NCBI GenBank assembly: GCA_005778355.1
Contig: SXON01000160.1
Location: forward strand, 1 to 60,864
Reading direction: 5' to 3'
DNA length: 60,864 nucleotides
Source: Pseudomonadota bacterium
Lineage (GTDB): Bacteria; Myxococcota_A; UBA796; SXON01
Part shown: in pieces, positions 60,714 through 60,864 of the stretch
Layout: each line of letters opens with the position of its first letter
How positions within the stretch are numbered: the stretch's first letter is position 1
Notes under the pieces: model-generated
What the model was told of the DNA's origin: nothing
Seen by the model: only the letters and a program-made list of their open reading frames with translations
Databases searched by the model: none
Made by a program: the position numbers and the translations under genes

Positions 60714-60864
60714 CTACTCGCCGGCGCTCTGGATCTCGCCGAGGAGCGAGAGGATCTCGTCGCAGGTCAGATTGTTGAGCACCGCCGTTTCGGCCTGGCA
60801 CTCGGTGTCGGACTTGTCGGCGCTCGACAGGTCGTCGTTGCAGGAGTCGACCATGTCCTGTTTC
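60714..60864 (-). CDS. 3' end of an unidentified gene
   Basis: The minus strand is open from the window edge to a TAG at 60716-60714. It reads KQDMVDSCNDDLSSADKSDT, then ECQAETAVLNNLTCDEILSL and LGEIQSAGE. The three Cys and acidic character suggest an exported protein. It is convergent with pssA, with directly adjacent stop codons. The product cannot be identified. Confidence 0.6.
   Translation of the reverse strand, partial: KQDMVDSCNDDLSSADKSDTECQAETAVLNNLTCDEILSLLGEIQSAGE

Overview
The window is a G+C-rich bacterial chromosome segment, most likely from a myxobacterium-like lineage (Myxococcota or related former Deltaproteobacteria). The support is five exported proteins built from Asp/Cys-rich MopE-type repeats, FG-GAP beta-propeller proteins, a beta-helix protein ending in a MYXO-CTERM-like tail (Gly-Cys, hydrophobic stretch, Arg cluster), and many lipoproteins. 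Genes are packed tightly, and neighbours often share ATGA, GTGA or TGATG stop/start overlaps. No tRNA, rRNA or CRISPR array was seen.

Layout. 1-4.5 kb (minus): a coupled operon of a winged-helix AAA ATPase, a COG0523 GTPase, and a large DUF4011/helicase protein cut by the window edge. 4.5-8.1 kb: a helical protein, exonuclease III and a GH92 alpha-mannosidase. 8.1-22.2 kb: an accessory island. It holds VapBC, a serine-recombinase remnant, an IS66-family element whose tnpB is split by a second serine-recombinase element, two FG-GAP genes, and RhuM plus UPF0158. Two diverged repeats (A, about 106 bp; B, 41 bp) flank both the VapBC cargo and the RhuM/UPF0158 cargo.

22.2-29.2 kb (minus): the beta-helix MYXO-CTERM protein, then a compact S51-like / esterase / ATP-grasp operon. 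29.6-36.1 kb: DUF3052, a MopE-repeat protein, and an ABC-2 exporter whose ATPase and permease genes are separated by four small genes on the opposite strand. 36.2-38.6 kb: two lipoproteins. 38.6-45 kb (minus): a four-helix-bundle protein, a tandem repeat, and an operon of a CehA/McbA-like metallohydrolase, a rhodanese, an aldehyde-dehydrogenase homologue lacking its catalytic Cys and Glu, and arginase.

45-50.6 kb: a CDP-alcohol phosphatidyltransferase, a tandem pair of MopE-repeat/lamin-tail lipoproteins and a beta-propeller lipoprotein. 50.7-55.2 kb: RNA-modification genes (RluE-like, TGS1-like methyltransferase, TruD), small envelope proteins and an MDR oxidoreductase. 55.3-60.7 kb: a compact plus-strand operon of histidine kinase, response regulator, exported protein, aspartate kinase and phosphatidylserine synthase. 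The window ends in the 3' end of a minus-strand gene.

Everything comes from reading the sequence by eye. Family names rest on recognised motifs and not on database searches.
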